From: Puccinellia tenuiflora
Lineage: Eukaryota > Streptophyta > Magnoliopsida > Poales > Poaceae
DNA length: 64,000 nucleotides
Assembly (NCBI GenBank): GCA_012064385.1
Contig: QRDG01000518.1
Location: 426,487-490,486 of the forward strand
Direction: 5' to 3'
A program made the translations under genes and the position numbers. The notes under the pieces are model-generated. The model searched no databases. It saw only the letters and a list, made by a program, of their open reading frames with translations, and had not been told where the DNA came from. This document shows positions 1 through 12,174 of this stretch, in pieces. Position 1 is the stretch's first letter, and each line of letters begins with the position of its first letter.

Positions 1-23
1 TCCTGGGACAGTTTCTCCGACAA

Positions 24-514
24 TAAATATTATCATGTCCTTTTTGTCATAGCTAAATTGGGTTTGTGTCATGATCTTGTCAATTGCCTAGCTGTAATTC
101 GTTCACCCATCACATGCATATTTTATTTACTTGAGAGACTCCACTAGTGAACCCATGGCCCCCGGTCCATCTTTTAACATTGTTTACAACCTCATTTACT
201 TTCTTTTAATCATCATTACTCCTCTGGTCACTTTTCATATTTTATCTATTTCATCATACAATGACCGCTTTGTTTTTACGAGACCGAAAAGATTGACAAA
301 CCTTTTCACCGTTGGGGGCAAAGTATTTTGCTTGAGTGTGTGCAGGTCCACGTCTGTTGAAGGTCAAGCGTCAGAGATCTTCATTCACCTCGTTGTTGAT
401 TTCAAAGTCCTACTGGTTCGATAAACCTCGGTTCGTTAAACGTGGGAAAACTGCTACTAGCTACAATTCCGCCTTCGCTTGGGGCACTACCCAACTTATC
501 AATATCTACCATCA
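24..514 (+). repeat. 5' LTR, 3' portion only
   Basis: The sequence is nearly identical to 7158-7649 of the downstream LTR and ends in the same ...ACCATCA terminus, ten bases before the primer-binding site. Match to the other LTR starts near base 24; upstream sequence differs. Confidence 0.85.
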
Positions 515-524
515 AGCAGTTTTT

Positions 525-543
525 TGGCGCCATTGCCGGGGAC
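525..543 (+). other. Primer-binding site of the retrotransposon
   Basis: TGGCGCCATTGCCGGGGAC follows the LTR end by ten bases. This closely resembles the TGGCGCC..TTGCCGGGGA site typical of grass gypsy elements and marks the start of the internal region. Confidence 0.75.
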
Positions 544-706
544 TTTGGAGCTACAGAAAGGGGAGTCTCATACTCTCAATCTCTTTACTTTCTTTTTGTC
601 TTGCTTGCTTTATATCTCGTTTAGTTTATTTTCCTGTTTCAAAATTTTAAAACCCCAAAAAATTAGTGTAGTCTTTATTCCTGTCTTGTTATTTTATCTT
701 ATCGTT

Positions 707-2534
707 ATGTCTTGTACTGAAAACACCAAGTTATTGACTTTACTAGCTCTAATAACAATGATTTCATATGCTCTCCAAATTCTCCACCCGCTACTAAAGT
801 GGAATCTTATGAAATTAAACCTGCCTTGCTAAATCTTGTTATGAAAGAGCAATTTTCTGGTGCTAGTACTGATGATGCCTCCTCTCATTTAAATAACTTC
901 GTTGAGTTATGTGATATGCAAAAGTATAAATAGGTATAAAGTGACATCATAAAACTAAAACTTTTCCCTTTCTCTTTGAGAGGGAGAGCAAAGAATGTTA
1001 TGTCTTTGCCTAAAAATAGCATTAATTCTTGGATTAAATGCAAAGATGCTTTTATTGGAAAATATTATCCACCTGCTAAAAATCATACAACTAAGGAGTA
1101 ACATTATGAAATTTAGACAATTTGATAATGAACATGTTCTCAAGCTTGGGAGAGAATGAAATCTATGGTTAAGAATTTTCCCACGCATGGATTAACTATG
1201 TGGATGGTTATCCAAACTTTTTATGCAGGTTTGAATTTTTCTTCAAGGAACCTTTGGACTCGGCCGCGGGAGGCACCTTCATGTCCACAACATTAGGTGC
1301 AGAAACTAAACTCTTGGATGAGATGATGATAAATTATTCACAATGGCACACCGAACGAGCTCCAAGTGGTAAGAAGGTAAATTCTGTCGAGGAAATCTCC
1401 TCTTTGAGTGATAAGGTTGATATGATTATGTATATGCTTGCTACCAATCAGTCCAATATTGATCCTAATAATGTTCCACTTTCTTCATTAATTGCCCATG
1501 AAAAGGATCAAGTTGATGTTAATTTTCTTAATAGAAACAACTTCAACAATAATGCTTATCGAAATAATTTTGGTGGTAACAACTATAAGCCTTATCCTCC
1601 TAATAATGGCAACTTTTATGGTAAAACCTATGATCAAGGAATTAGTAATAATAGATTGGATGAAATAGAGAGGTCTACCAAAAAATTCATGCATGAACAA
1701 TACGAACAAAATAAAATTTTCTCTAGGCAGATGAATGAGAATTCTATTATATTAAAAAATATAAATGATAAACTTCGGTGAGTTAAATAAGAAATCTCTA
1801 AACTTAAAACAAGGCTTGTTAATACTGAAGCTTGCATTTCAAACATATCCCAACTCAATCTACTTTGATTAACTGAATGGCTGCTAAACCTGAGTTAGTT
1901 GCTCCTACTGAAACTGATGCCTTTACTGTCCTTAAAACTGCTGATACTCTTGTTGTCTTGACTAATATTGATGGAGATTACAAAGCTTTGAATAGATATG
2001 AGTGTTCTACTGATCCTAAATTTTTTGATACAACTCCTAGCTCGTTTTCAAAGGATCATGGAAAATTGGATAGTCTAGTCTCTAAAGTAGACGTTCTTGC
2101 TCATGATGTTGAAATTTTGAAAATTAGAACCACTCCAAATCAAGACAAACATACTTAATTTTTAAATGCTATCTCTCTTCAAATTAATGAAAATGAAAGG
2201 ATGATGGCTCTGTTGAAAGCTAGGTGGGCTAGAGAGGCTGAAGAAGCTAGAGTTGCTGAAATGAATAGGAAACTGTTAAAGTTTATACTATCCAAACCAC
2301 TAAAGAGGATCCTCCTAGTTTATTTAAAGATGATGAAATTGATTTTGATAATTGCAATCTTACTTAAGTCATTAAGTTCCTACAAAAACTTTCGAAGACA
2401 CCGGATGCTAGTAAAATAAATCTTGCCTTTACCAAACACATTACCGATGCTATTATCAAGACTAGGGAAGAAAAACTAAGACTTGAAACCTCTATCCCTA
2501 GGAAGTTACAAGATGGTTGGGAACCCACTATTAA
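707..2534 (+). pseudogene. Retrotransposon gag remnant
   Basis: Pieces of a gag polyprotein can be read in changing frames. The longest open stretches are 1200-1781 and 1877-2158. The part around 1500-1660 is rich in Asn, Tyr and Gly (NNFNNNAYRNNFGGNN), as in the C-terminal region of plant gypsy gag proteins. Upstream text such as FPTHGL also fits gag. The likely original start is the ATG at 707. Stops and frame changes between 800 and 1200, and again after 1781 and 2158, make it non-functional. Confidence 0.7.
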
Positions 2535-3008
2535 GATGAAATAAATGACTTTGATTGCAATGCTTTATGTGATCTTGGTGCAAGTGTTTCTGTTATGCCT
2601 AAAAGTTTCTATAATATGCTTGATTTAAATCCTTTGGAAGAGTGCTATTTAAATGTTCATCTTGCTGATTCTTCTAAAAAGAAACCTTTGGGTATAGTTG
2701 ATGATGTCCTTATTGTTGTTAATGATAATTATGTTCCCGTTGATTTTATTGTTATGGATATTGAGTGCAATGCTTCTTATCCTATTATTTTGGGAAGACC
2801 GTTTTTGAGAACTGTTGGTGCTATTATTGATATGAAAGAGGGAAATATAAGGTTTCAGTTCCCCCTTAAAAAAGGGATGGAACACTTCCCTAGAAAGAGA
2901 AAGAAGTTTCCTGTTGAATCAATCATAAGGTCAAGCTATTCTCTTGATGTTGCAAAGGCCTCCGAAAAAACTTTATATTTGGCATTGCGCCTAGCTAAAA
3001 TGCGTTAA
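2535..3008 (+). pseudogene. Retrotransposon aspartic protease fragment (retropepsin)
   Basis: The open frame contains CDLGASVSVMP at 2568-2600, the catalytic D-[LST]-G-[AS] motif of retropepsins, and later YPIILGRPFL, the second conserved hydrophobic-hydrophobic-G motif. This is the usual plant gypsy protease arrangement. The frame is closed by TAA at 3006-3008 and is not followed by reverse transcriptase, unlike an autonomous pol. The frame upstream is broken from gag. Confidence 0.75.
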
Positions 3009-3014
3009 AGAAAA

Positions 3015-3036
3015 GCGCTTGTTGGGAGGCAACCCA
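3015..3036 (+). other. Conserved motif after the gag-protease stop
   Basis: GCGCTTGTTGGGAGGCAACC lies directly after the protease stop. From memory this GGGAGGCAACCC motif recurs at the same place in Triticeae gypsy elements; its role is unknown. From here to 5592 the internal region has no recognisable coding sequence. Confidence 0.5.
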
Positions 3037-5592
3037 TCTTTTATTTTCAGTTTGCTTTTTTATTTCTTGATTCATGAAGTTATTAACTCTGTAGAAACTT
3101 CATTGTATCTTTTTCTTTTGGTTTTTTGTGCCAAGTTTAGCCTCTAATGCATTGGAAGTGCGAGGTATTGTGTTGCTGTCCAAAAACAGATTCTGTGCGC
3201 CTGTTGCACGAAAATCCTAAAATCGCCAGAATTTTATCTTTTTATGATAATTTTTTACAGCAAGCCTGATGCTTTTATCTATCTTCCGTTAGTTTTAAGT
3301 TTTTTGATTTGAGCTGCATAAGTGCCTCGAAAAATTCGATCTTTATAGATTGTTCAGATATTGACAGATTCTGCTTTTATTTTGCATTTGTCTATTTACC
3401 ATCGTCATATGTGATACTCTAGGGGTGGAGTGCCACATTGAGGCTTAGTAAACAGTAGCTATTGTTTAATGAAGTTGGTTTGCAATTTGTCATGTGTTGA
3501 ACACATGTGCATTTTAATTTATGAGCACTAACCCTCTAATCAAATTATGAAAAGTTTTGTGTGAAGGGAGTTTTTAAGTTCCAAAGGAGAGCAATATGAA
3601 GGAATCGAGGATGGATCAAAGCTCAGCTTGGGGATGCCCCCGTGGAACCCCCTCTGAATATCAAGAGCTATCAAGAGTCAAAGCTTGGGGATGCCCAAGG
3701 CATCCCCTCATCTTCATCGACTATCATAAGGTCGTCTTCGTTGAACTTCGTTTTTATCACTTTACATATTATGTGCTATGCTTGGAGCGTCTTTTTACTT
3801 TCAATTTTGTTTGTTAGTCATATCTTTGTTGGATCCTAGCTTTATTTGTGTGGGAGAGAGACACGCTCCGCTTTTTCGTTTGAATACTCCTTTGCTTCGG
3901 TTATATCTTTTTGAGTATTCTTATCTACTATCTGTTTTCTAGTAAGCTCTCGCTTTTAGCTTTTATCTTATTTAGAGCTGCTAGTTGTTAAGTTAAACTC
4001 TCTTGTTCTTCACTTATATTTGTTGGAGAGTTGTTTTGGTTGCTTGGTTAATGTGTTAGATCGGAAAAATGCTATGCATGTGGCGGTGGTATGAAGTAGA
4101 AAAACCTGCATAGTCTTGTAGATCACTATGTGGATAATTTGATACCCTTCAATTGTTTTGAGGCACTAAAATAACTAATGGTTAAAATATGTTGGTTAAT
4201 GGTGTTATAGTTGACTAGTGGAGAGGTGTTATTAAAGCGTGGAGCCGTACTTTTCTGAACTAAACAACCTAAGTCAACAATGCTAATGTGTCATGAATTC
4301 TACTAAGTTGAAAATAAGTTCCTAGTGGGTAGTTACTGCAACGGTCGGGGAAGCCAACGGGGCACTTGTGTCGCCGCCACGATCCCTCTCGGGGTGTCTC
4401 TAACCATTTGTGGAACATTGAAACTGCTAGTTGTTTGCAATATATGAAATGCATTGTCGAGTTTTGGTTTTTGGCACTTCCACTTCCATATTTTGCTAGC
4501 CTCTTCGGTGCTGCGCAATGCCCTCTCTCACATTGAGATTGGTGCATACTTCGCGAGCACATCCAACTCCGTGGGAGAACTTCATCCCGTTCTCCTACAC
4601 ATAAGCCAACTATCTTCCTCAAAACAGCCACCATACCTACCTATCACGGCATTTCCATATCCGTTCCGAGATACATTGCCATGCAAAATCCATCATTACA
4701 TTACATGACTTGATGTCGTTCTTCATTACCATATAGTTTTCTTGATCATTGAGTTAGTGTGCAGCGTGGCTTGTCACATGTCCTACATTTTTTCCACACT
4801 ACGCTCGATCATGCATATCTTCTTTTATACATCATGTATTAGTCTTATGAGTTATGAGTACCAAAAGTGTGATGATCATCTTGTAAAAATAGAGTGTTGC
4901 CCCTACCTGTGAGCATATTGAAAAAAGTCCAAGTGGCCACATAAAAGAGTCCAAAAGAGACCAACGAGAGAAAATTTAAAAGAGCCACGGAGGCCACAAT
5001 TAAAAAAAGGAAGAGAAATATAAAAGAGAGAGGGGACATCACTACTATCCTTTATTCCACACTTATGCTAGTTAGCACCTATACTTCATTATAGAGAGTT
5101 TTCATGTTTCATTTGTATAACTATGTGGGGAATTAACGTTATAGAACTTGGCTTGTATATTCCAAGGATGAGCCGCCTCAAGTGAGCTCTAGGGCTTCAT
5201 GAGCAAGCAAGTTGGATGCACCCCCACTAGTTCATTGGAGAGCTTTCATACACTTATAGCTCTATGTGCATCCATTGCATGGCAATCACTACTCCTCATA
5301 CAGTGTCAACTACGGGACTTCCTTCTATCTTGTGGTTACTTTCTCCACTGTTTGAGCCTTTCTTTTTGACCTTCCAAACCTCCATCACTGTTCTATTTGC
5401 CATAACATCATGGTGCCAAAGACACTTCTTACTTGCACTAGTTGAGTAGATTTCGAAATAGTTGATTTGTGAAGTAGATGGATTAGGACACCTGACTTGA
5501 GCTTGGCTATTTTCATGAATGACTAATTAGATGCTTTGAAGAATGATTGATGCTTTACATTGGAGACATAATTCGCAATTATTCTTTCTAAA

Positions 5593-6008
5593 CCTTATGT
5601 ATGGTTCCATGTCTCCAACGCACTTATTCATGAAAAGTTTCTAGCATTTGTTAGCTAGCGTTTGTTAATCATTGTTTGCTTAATGCCAACTATAGACAAT
5701 TGTTTTGGATCACCTTATTCACTTCATGTGCTTTGCATTACTATCTTGATCAAGATTGTGTTGGTTGCATGTCTCATCAAAAATTATTTGTTATCACTTA
5801 CCTTATGTATGGTTCCATGTCTCCAACACACTTATTCATGAAAAGTTTCTAGCATTTGTTAGCTAGCGTTTGTTAATCATTGTTTGCTTAATGCCAACTA
5901 TAGACAATTGTTTTGGATCACCTTATTCACTTCATGTGCTTTGCATTACTATCTTGATTAAGATTGTGTTGGTTGCATGTCTCATCAAAAATTATTTGTT
6001 ATCACTTA
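5593..6008 (+). repeat. 208-bp tandem duplication inside the retrotransposon
   Basis: Two adjacent copies, 5593-5800 and 5801-6008, differ at only about two bases (for example CGCACTT against CACACTT). The near identity means the duplication is young or has been kept uniform. It lies just before the polypurine tract. Confidence 0.9.
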
Positions 6009-6034
6009 CATACTCGAGGACGAGTAAGAGTTAA

Positions 6035-6046
6035 GCTTGGGGATGC
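6035..6046 (+). other. Polypurine tract of the retrotransposon
   Basis: GCTTGGGGATGC abuts the TG start of the 3' LTR, the place where plus-strand priming occurs in LTR elements. The same GCTTGGGGATGCCC phrase also occurs at about 3626 and 3681. Confidence 0.6.
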
Positions 6047-7649
6047 TGATACGTCTCAAACGTATCTATAATTTTTGAGTGATCCATGCTAGTTTTGTGA
6101 TATTGTCACATGTTTTTACTGTCATTTATATCATTTTTATGCATTTTGTCGGACTAACCTATTGACAAGATGCCCAGTGCCAGTTCCCTATTTTTGCTAT
6201 TTTTGTATTTCAGAAAATTTACTTCTGGAAATATTCTCGGAATTGGACGAAAATTTACGGAGATTTTTTATGCGAAATAAGACACCCGAAGACCAAAGGG
6301 GAGCCTGAGGGGCCACCCACAGGGCGCAGGCGGCCTCCTGCCGCGACCCTCCTAGGACCCGCGGGTGGGGCCCGCCCCTGCTCCTGGGGCACCCCCTCGG
6401 CCCCCTCCGACGCCTATAAAATCCCTTTTAACCTAAAAACGTCAGGGCGGCCATTATTTTCCAGAAACTCGACCCCGATGCGCCGTCACCAAAAACCCTA
6501 GTTCCGGGTCCAATCTGAAGCTGATCCCGACACTCTGTCGGAGGGGAGATCGATCCCGGAGGGCTCTTCATCGTCATGCCTTCCTCCGGTATGATTTGTG
6601 AGTAGTCTCACCTTGGACTACGGGTCCATGGCAGTAGCTAGTTGGTAGTCTCTCTCTCTTGTGCTTCATGTCTTATGATCTTGTGAGCTGCCTAACATGA
6701 TCAAGATCGATTATTGTAATGCTATGTGACGTGTTTGCTGGGATCCGATGGATTATGAAGTTATGTTCAGATTGTGCATGATTCTTATATGAGTAATTTA
6801 TGTTCTTGCATGCTCTCCAATGTGCGTAGTTACTTTGGCCAAGTGATTGTGTGTATCTCCAAGAGAGGGTATTTATGCTAGATAGTGGGTTCATGCCCCC
6901 TTTTGTTCCTGGGCACGAGTGACAGAAACGTCTAAGGGAGAGGGTGTGATGTTGCTACTAAGGGTAAAACAACGGTGTTAATGTCTATTTTGATATTAGT
7001 ATTGCTTACTTCATGCACTTTACTTAATGTAATTGTCTGTTGCTTGCAACTTAATACCGTTGGGTGACAGGCTGGATAGCGATCCCACGGTGGACTTTTT
7101 AGACAAAGACGCAGTTGGACTCAACGGTCTTTGTTCCTTGTCGTGATGCCTCCATAAATATTATCATATCCTTTTTGTCATAGCTAAATTGGGTTTGTGT
7201 CATGATCTTGTCAATTGCCTAGCTGTAATTCGTTCACCCATCACATGCATATTTTATTTACTTGAGAGACTCCACTAGTGAACCCATGGCACCCGGTCCA
7301 TCTTTTTACATTGTTTACAACCTCATTTACTTGCTTTTAATCATCATTACTCCTCTGGTCACTTTTCATATTTTATCTATTTCATCATACAATTAACCTC
7401 TTTGTTTTCTGCGAGACCGGAAAGATTGACAACCTTTCCGCCGTTGGGGGCAAAGTATTTTGGTTGAGTGTGTGCAGGTCCACGTCTGTTGAAGGTCAAG
7501 CGCCAGAGATCTTCAACATTCACCTCGTTGTTGATTTCAAAGTCCTACTGGTTCGATAAACCTCGGTTCGTTGAACGAGGGAAAACTGCTACTAGCTACA
7601 ATTCCGCCTTCGCTTGGGGCACTACCCAACTTATCAATATCTACCATCA
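6047..7649 (+). repeat. 3' LTR of the gypsy-type element
   Basis: The LTR starts TGATACGTCTCAAACG and ends ACCATCA, 1603 bp. A TATA-like CTATAAAAT is at about 6413, so transcription would begin near 6440. It is closely related to the solo LTR at 9195-10796. The flank after it is ACAAG; the matching 5' target duplication lies outside the window. Confidence 0.85.
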
Positions 7650-7654
7650 ACAAG

Positions 7655-9189
7655 CTTGTTCAAGATAAGGATGTGGAAAACGTACTGCATTTCAGCATCT
7701 CTCTCGCGGTCAACCACAAACTTGAATGTGTCAAAGTATGTGACATTGTGCAAAGCGAGCATGTAGTCTTGTGGCTACGCTTGTACTTGATATGAGCCTT
7801 CACTACATCAGACACATGCCCTTCAACTAAGCCAATTATCTTTAGAGGAGAGGCAGAAAGTGCAGGGTTCTTGTGATCAATGTCCTCACATGCATCATTG
7901 TACCCTCATTGATAATTAGTGAAGTTAGGGTTCATGTGCTCATGGTGGGCACCGAAAGCCTTGTACTGGTCAAGCAACGCATTGTCTTCTTCCTCAGGAA
8001 GCATGTTGATTGTCCTAAGCTTGTAGAACCTTATTTTGAAGCTGTCAAAACTACATCTGACCCTTGAAGCTTCCACAGCTTCTGTATCACTAGGGTCAGT
8101 GCAACGAATGAACACCTAGGCCTCACGAGAGTTGTTGATGATATTTGACAAGTTTCTTCAGAACGGTGGAGACTGTGTGTATTATCATAAAAATGTCATC
8201 CATATACGATGATAGTGAATGCAAACAACCATGAAGATGTTGTCCACTCGACCAGGTGCAACCCTGAGCTCATCGAGCATGTATTTTGGTACCGTAGGGT
8301 TCCTAAGAGAGACACGTAAGACGTTGTGTCTATAAAAGGACAAAAATATAGAGAAACTAGATCATCACACCACTCCAACAATTACTCAAATAATAAGTGC
8401 ATTGAAAAGGAGATCTCAAGTCATATTTCAACCCATCAAGGAGACCATGATGTGGTAGGAAGAAGGGCATGCGACGATGATGGGGATGGTGTTGGTGTGG
8501 CGATGTCGCATGGGCAACGCCTCGATGATGGTGGCTCCTTCAGTGTATTCCTCCCCGACCTTCCTTCAAGAATGTAATGGATAGATATGGACTTGAGATG
8601 GCATGGAGGTAGCGATTCGTTGTCGAAAGGTGGAGGCGGAACCCCGGCGGCGGTGCTGATGGATGATGAAGTCTCTCTTGGTGGCTACGACTTCCCCACT
8701 TTATATAGGCTTCAACAGGTCAGTTCGGGGTTTTAGGAGTATTCCGCATCGAATAGGTAGGTGGACCATTCAAAAAATATGTTCGATTTTACTCCACATA
8801 CCTGAACAGGACATACGGTCGCCGGTACGCCATAACGCTCATAGTAGTGGGCGCCATTTACTCATACATACTCCAATTGAGGTGTTCTTTGGATCGTTGA
8901 ATTTACTTGGACGAGTAGCACAATCGCATGATGTTGGATCTTCATTGTGTCCTTGTGAGAAAATATCCTTTACAAAATACTCCACATAGGGTTGCATGTG
9001 ATCATGATTCCTCCAGATTGAAAATTCAAACGGGCTCCTTTCCTCATGATTTGTTCCTATAAATAACTGTTAACCGAAACACACACCAAAGACTAGGAAA
9101 AATAACAAAATCTTTACAAAAAACCTAAGGTTGCGCAATGCTCACATGAAAATGAGTGGAAACAAGTAATTGTGCATAACTGACATAAA
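7655..9189. other. Unassigned sequence between two LTRs
   Basis: This 1.5 kb sits between the retrotransposon and the solo LTR. The minus strand has a 69-codon open stretch at 7906-8115 and further short open pieces that read like decayed coding sequence, but I recognise no family. Plus-strand frames such as 8326-8577 are low complexity. It may be a fragment of an older element or gene. Confidence 0.4.
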
Positions 9190-9194
9190 AGAAG

Positions 9195-10796
9195 TGATAC
9201 GTGTCAAACGTATCTATAATTTTTGATTGATCCATGCTAGTTTTGTGATGTTGTCACATGTTTTTATTATCATATTAATCATTTTTATGCATTTTGTTGG
9301 ACTAACCTATTGACAAGATGCCTAGTGCCAGTTTCCTGTTTTTGTTGTTTTTGTATTTTAAAAAGTCCACCACAGGAAATATCGTCGGATTGCGCTGAAA
9401 ATTTACGGAGATTTTTTATGCGACGGAAGGAACCAGAGGACCAAAGGGCAGCCTGGGGGGCCACCCAGGGGCCACAGGCGGGTGGCGGCCACGGCCCCCC
9501 TAGGACCCGTGGGTGGGGCCCGCCCCTGCCCTCTGGGCACCGCCTCAGCCCCCTCCGACGCCTATAAATTCCCTTTAACCCTAAAAACGACAGGGCGGCC
9601 ATTATTTTCCAGAGAAGTCATCCCGACGCGCCGTCATCTCAAACCCTAGTTCGGGGGGTGATTCTGAAGCAGATCCCGGCACTCTGCCGGAGGGGAGATC
9701 GATCCCGGAGGGCTCTTCATCGCCATGCCTTCCTCCGGGATGATTTGTGAGTAGTTCCACCTTGGACCATGGGTCCATGGCAGTAGCTAGATGGTAGTCT
9801 CTCTCTCTTATACTTCATGTCTTATGATCTTGTGAGCTGCCTAACATGATCAAGATCGATTATTGTAATGCTATGTGATGTGTTTGCTGGGATCTGATGG
9901 ATTATAAAGTTATGATCAGATTGTGTATGATTCTTATATGTTGATTTATGTTCTTGCATGCTCTCCGATGTGCGTAGTTATTTTGGCCAAGTGATTGTGT
10001 GTATCTCCAAGAGAGGGTATTTATGCTAGATAGTGGGTTCATGCCCCCTTTTGTTCCTGGGCACGAGTGACAGAAACGTCTAACGGCGAGGGTGTGTTGT
10101 TGCTACTAAGGGTAAAACAGCGGTGTTAATGTCTCTTTTGGTATTAATATTGCTTACTTCATGCACTTTACTTAATGCAAATGTCTGTTGCTTGCAACTT
10201 AATACCGATGGGTGACAGGCTGGATAGCGATCCCACGGTGGAATTTTTAGACAAAGATGCAGTTGGACTCAACGGTCTTTGTTCATTGTCATGATGCCTA
10301 CTTAAATATTATCATGTTCTCTTTGTCATAGCTAGATTAAGTTTGTGTTATAATCTTTTCAATTGCCCAGCTGTAATTTGTTTACCCATCATATGATTGT
10401 TCTATTTACTTGAGAGACTCCACTAGTGAACCCATGGCCCCCGGTTCATCTTTTTACATTGATTGCAACCTTTATTCATCACTTTTCATCATCATTACTC
10501 CACTGGTCTATTTTCATATTTCATCTATTTCACTATACAATTAACCGCTTTGTTTTCTACGAGACCGGAAAGATTGACAACCTTTCCGCCGTTGGGGGCA
10601 AAGTATTTTGGTTGAGTGTGTGCAGGTTCACGTCTGTTAAAGATTAAGCGCCAGAGATCTTCAACATTCACTTTGTTGTTGATTTCAAGGTCCTACTGGT
10701 TCGATAAACCTCGGTTCGTTATCGAGGGAAAACTGCTGCTTGCTACATCTCCGCCTTCGCTTGGGGCACCACCCAACTCTTCATCAGTAGCAATCA
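9195..10796 (+). mobile_element. Solo LTR with 5-bp target-site duplication
   Basis: A complete LTR of the same family as 6047-7649 starts TGATACGTGTCAAACG and ends AGCAATCA, 1602 bp. It is flanked by AGAAG at 9190-9194 and AGAAG at 10797-10801. No primer-binding site or internal region follows. The matching duplication shows one insertion followed by LTR-LTR recombination that removed the internal part. Confidence 0.92.
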
Positions 10797-10801
10797 AGAA
10801 G

Positions 10802-12174
10802 CTAGATGAAATATGACATGAGAGATTTTATATTCAATAAGTAGGCTTAACTCACTATATATAATCTACACATCAACATCCCCAACCCTAAACCGTGCCC
10901 GTCATCGAGCAAGAGAGTTGATACATACTACATGTTTTCATCTTGCTTACGAATTAAGATCAATGCCATGTATCCTCATTTTTCATCCAAGATCAAAGCA
11001 AGATAGCACATACTACTGCAAGCCAATAAAAGTTTAGTTACAGATTGATATCCAAACCGTTAGATATTCAACAAAAATTTCAATGCACATGTTTAATCAA
11101 CTCGGCCAAAACATGAGAGCCATATCGAGTATATCACAAATGAATTGAACAGCTCATGTTTGTAATAAAGTACATCGGCATCAATGAGCAACATTTAATT
11201 TTCCCTAAGAAAAATTTGCATTATAAATGAGGTTGATATTGCAAAAGTGCATTAATTTTCCTCTATTTTTTTAATCCATTCATAATGTTCCAATTTTCTT
11301 AAATAAATATGGAGAGGTTCTATACAAAATTTCGATTCCCCTAGTATTTTTACTTTATTTTTATGACCTTCTTAAATGCTCCAGATAATTCAAATCATTT
11401 TATTTAAGAAAAAGGTGAAAACTCTGACATGTGGGTCCCATCCTGTTAGAACTTTGTCTTCTACTTGGAGACGGCAAGCAAGCATATCATTGTCATGGCG
11501 TGTCCGTCCACGCGCGCCAAGATTCAAACCGACACCGTCTCCACCTCCACGAGGATAAGGATGTCACGAGCCCTTGTTTCCTCGACTTTCCCACTCCACC
11601 TCGCACTTGCTCCCTGGTTCTCCTTCTCTCCCCCTACGGTCTCGAATAGCCGCTCGAGCGCGATTTCAGCGCACCCCGGACCAAGAAGAGGCTAGCATCA
11701 ACGCTACCTCTTGAAATATTGAGAGTATTCTCCTTTTGAAATTTTTATGTATTTTTTCTGGTTATAAATCCATGCGAGCTAGCACGGCCATTTTCTTTCT
11801 TTTAGGGCGATCGATGAGTTATTGGAGACATAGCTAGCTAGACATGGCTATGTACGTGCTTGTCTTGTCCAGCTCGAGAGAAAAGCACACCTAGCTTGTC
11901 GTCTTCTTGTTTCCTGGCGTGTGATGTACGCCCAAGTCCGTATCCAATCCAACCACAGTCCACACGTGTATCGGTTTGTAACTAACTAACTAACTAATGG
12001 ACACAAGGTTTGGCCACTGAATCCACCGCCACTTTGTATCATCCATCCATCAATAAAAAGGAGGGCGAGGGAGCTTCAAGCCAATATACAATACGTGCCC
12101 GATCTCGACCAACATTTACAAACCCTCTAGCTAGCAAACCCTAGACCACGACTCGCCGATCGGCCACGCCATCC
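10802..12174. other. Intergenic region and NAC gene 5' flank
   Basis: The first 550 bp are AT-rich with no gene or element recognised. A GC-richer patch at 11460-11700 has short open frames without a known match. The 200 bp before the NAC ATG contain CACACGTGTA (about 11970, an ACGT core) and AATAAAAAGG and AATATACAA (about 12050-12090) as possible TATA-like sequences. The core promoter cannot be fixed. Confidence 0.4.

Larger units (their letters stand above)
24..7649 (+). mobile_element. Gypsy-type LTR retrotransposon, apparently non-autonomous
   Basis: The element reads in order: the 3' part of a 5' LTR, a primer-binding site, a decayed gag, an aspartic protease, about 3 kb of non-coding internal sequence, a polypurine tract and a complete 3' LTR. 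The bases at 24-514 match the end of the LTR at 6047-7649. No reverse transcriptase, RNase H or integrase motif is visible after the protease, so it probably depended on a relative for replication. gag carries stops and frame changes, so it is dead. The first 23 bases of the window do not match the LTR, so the 5' LTR is interrupted there. The family resembles Triticeae gag/protease-only gypsy elements; I do not assign a family name. Confidence 0.85.
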
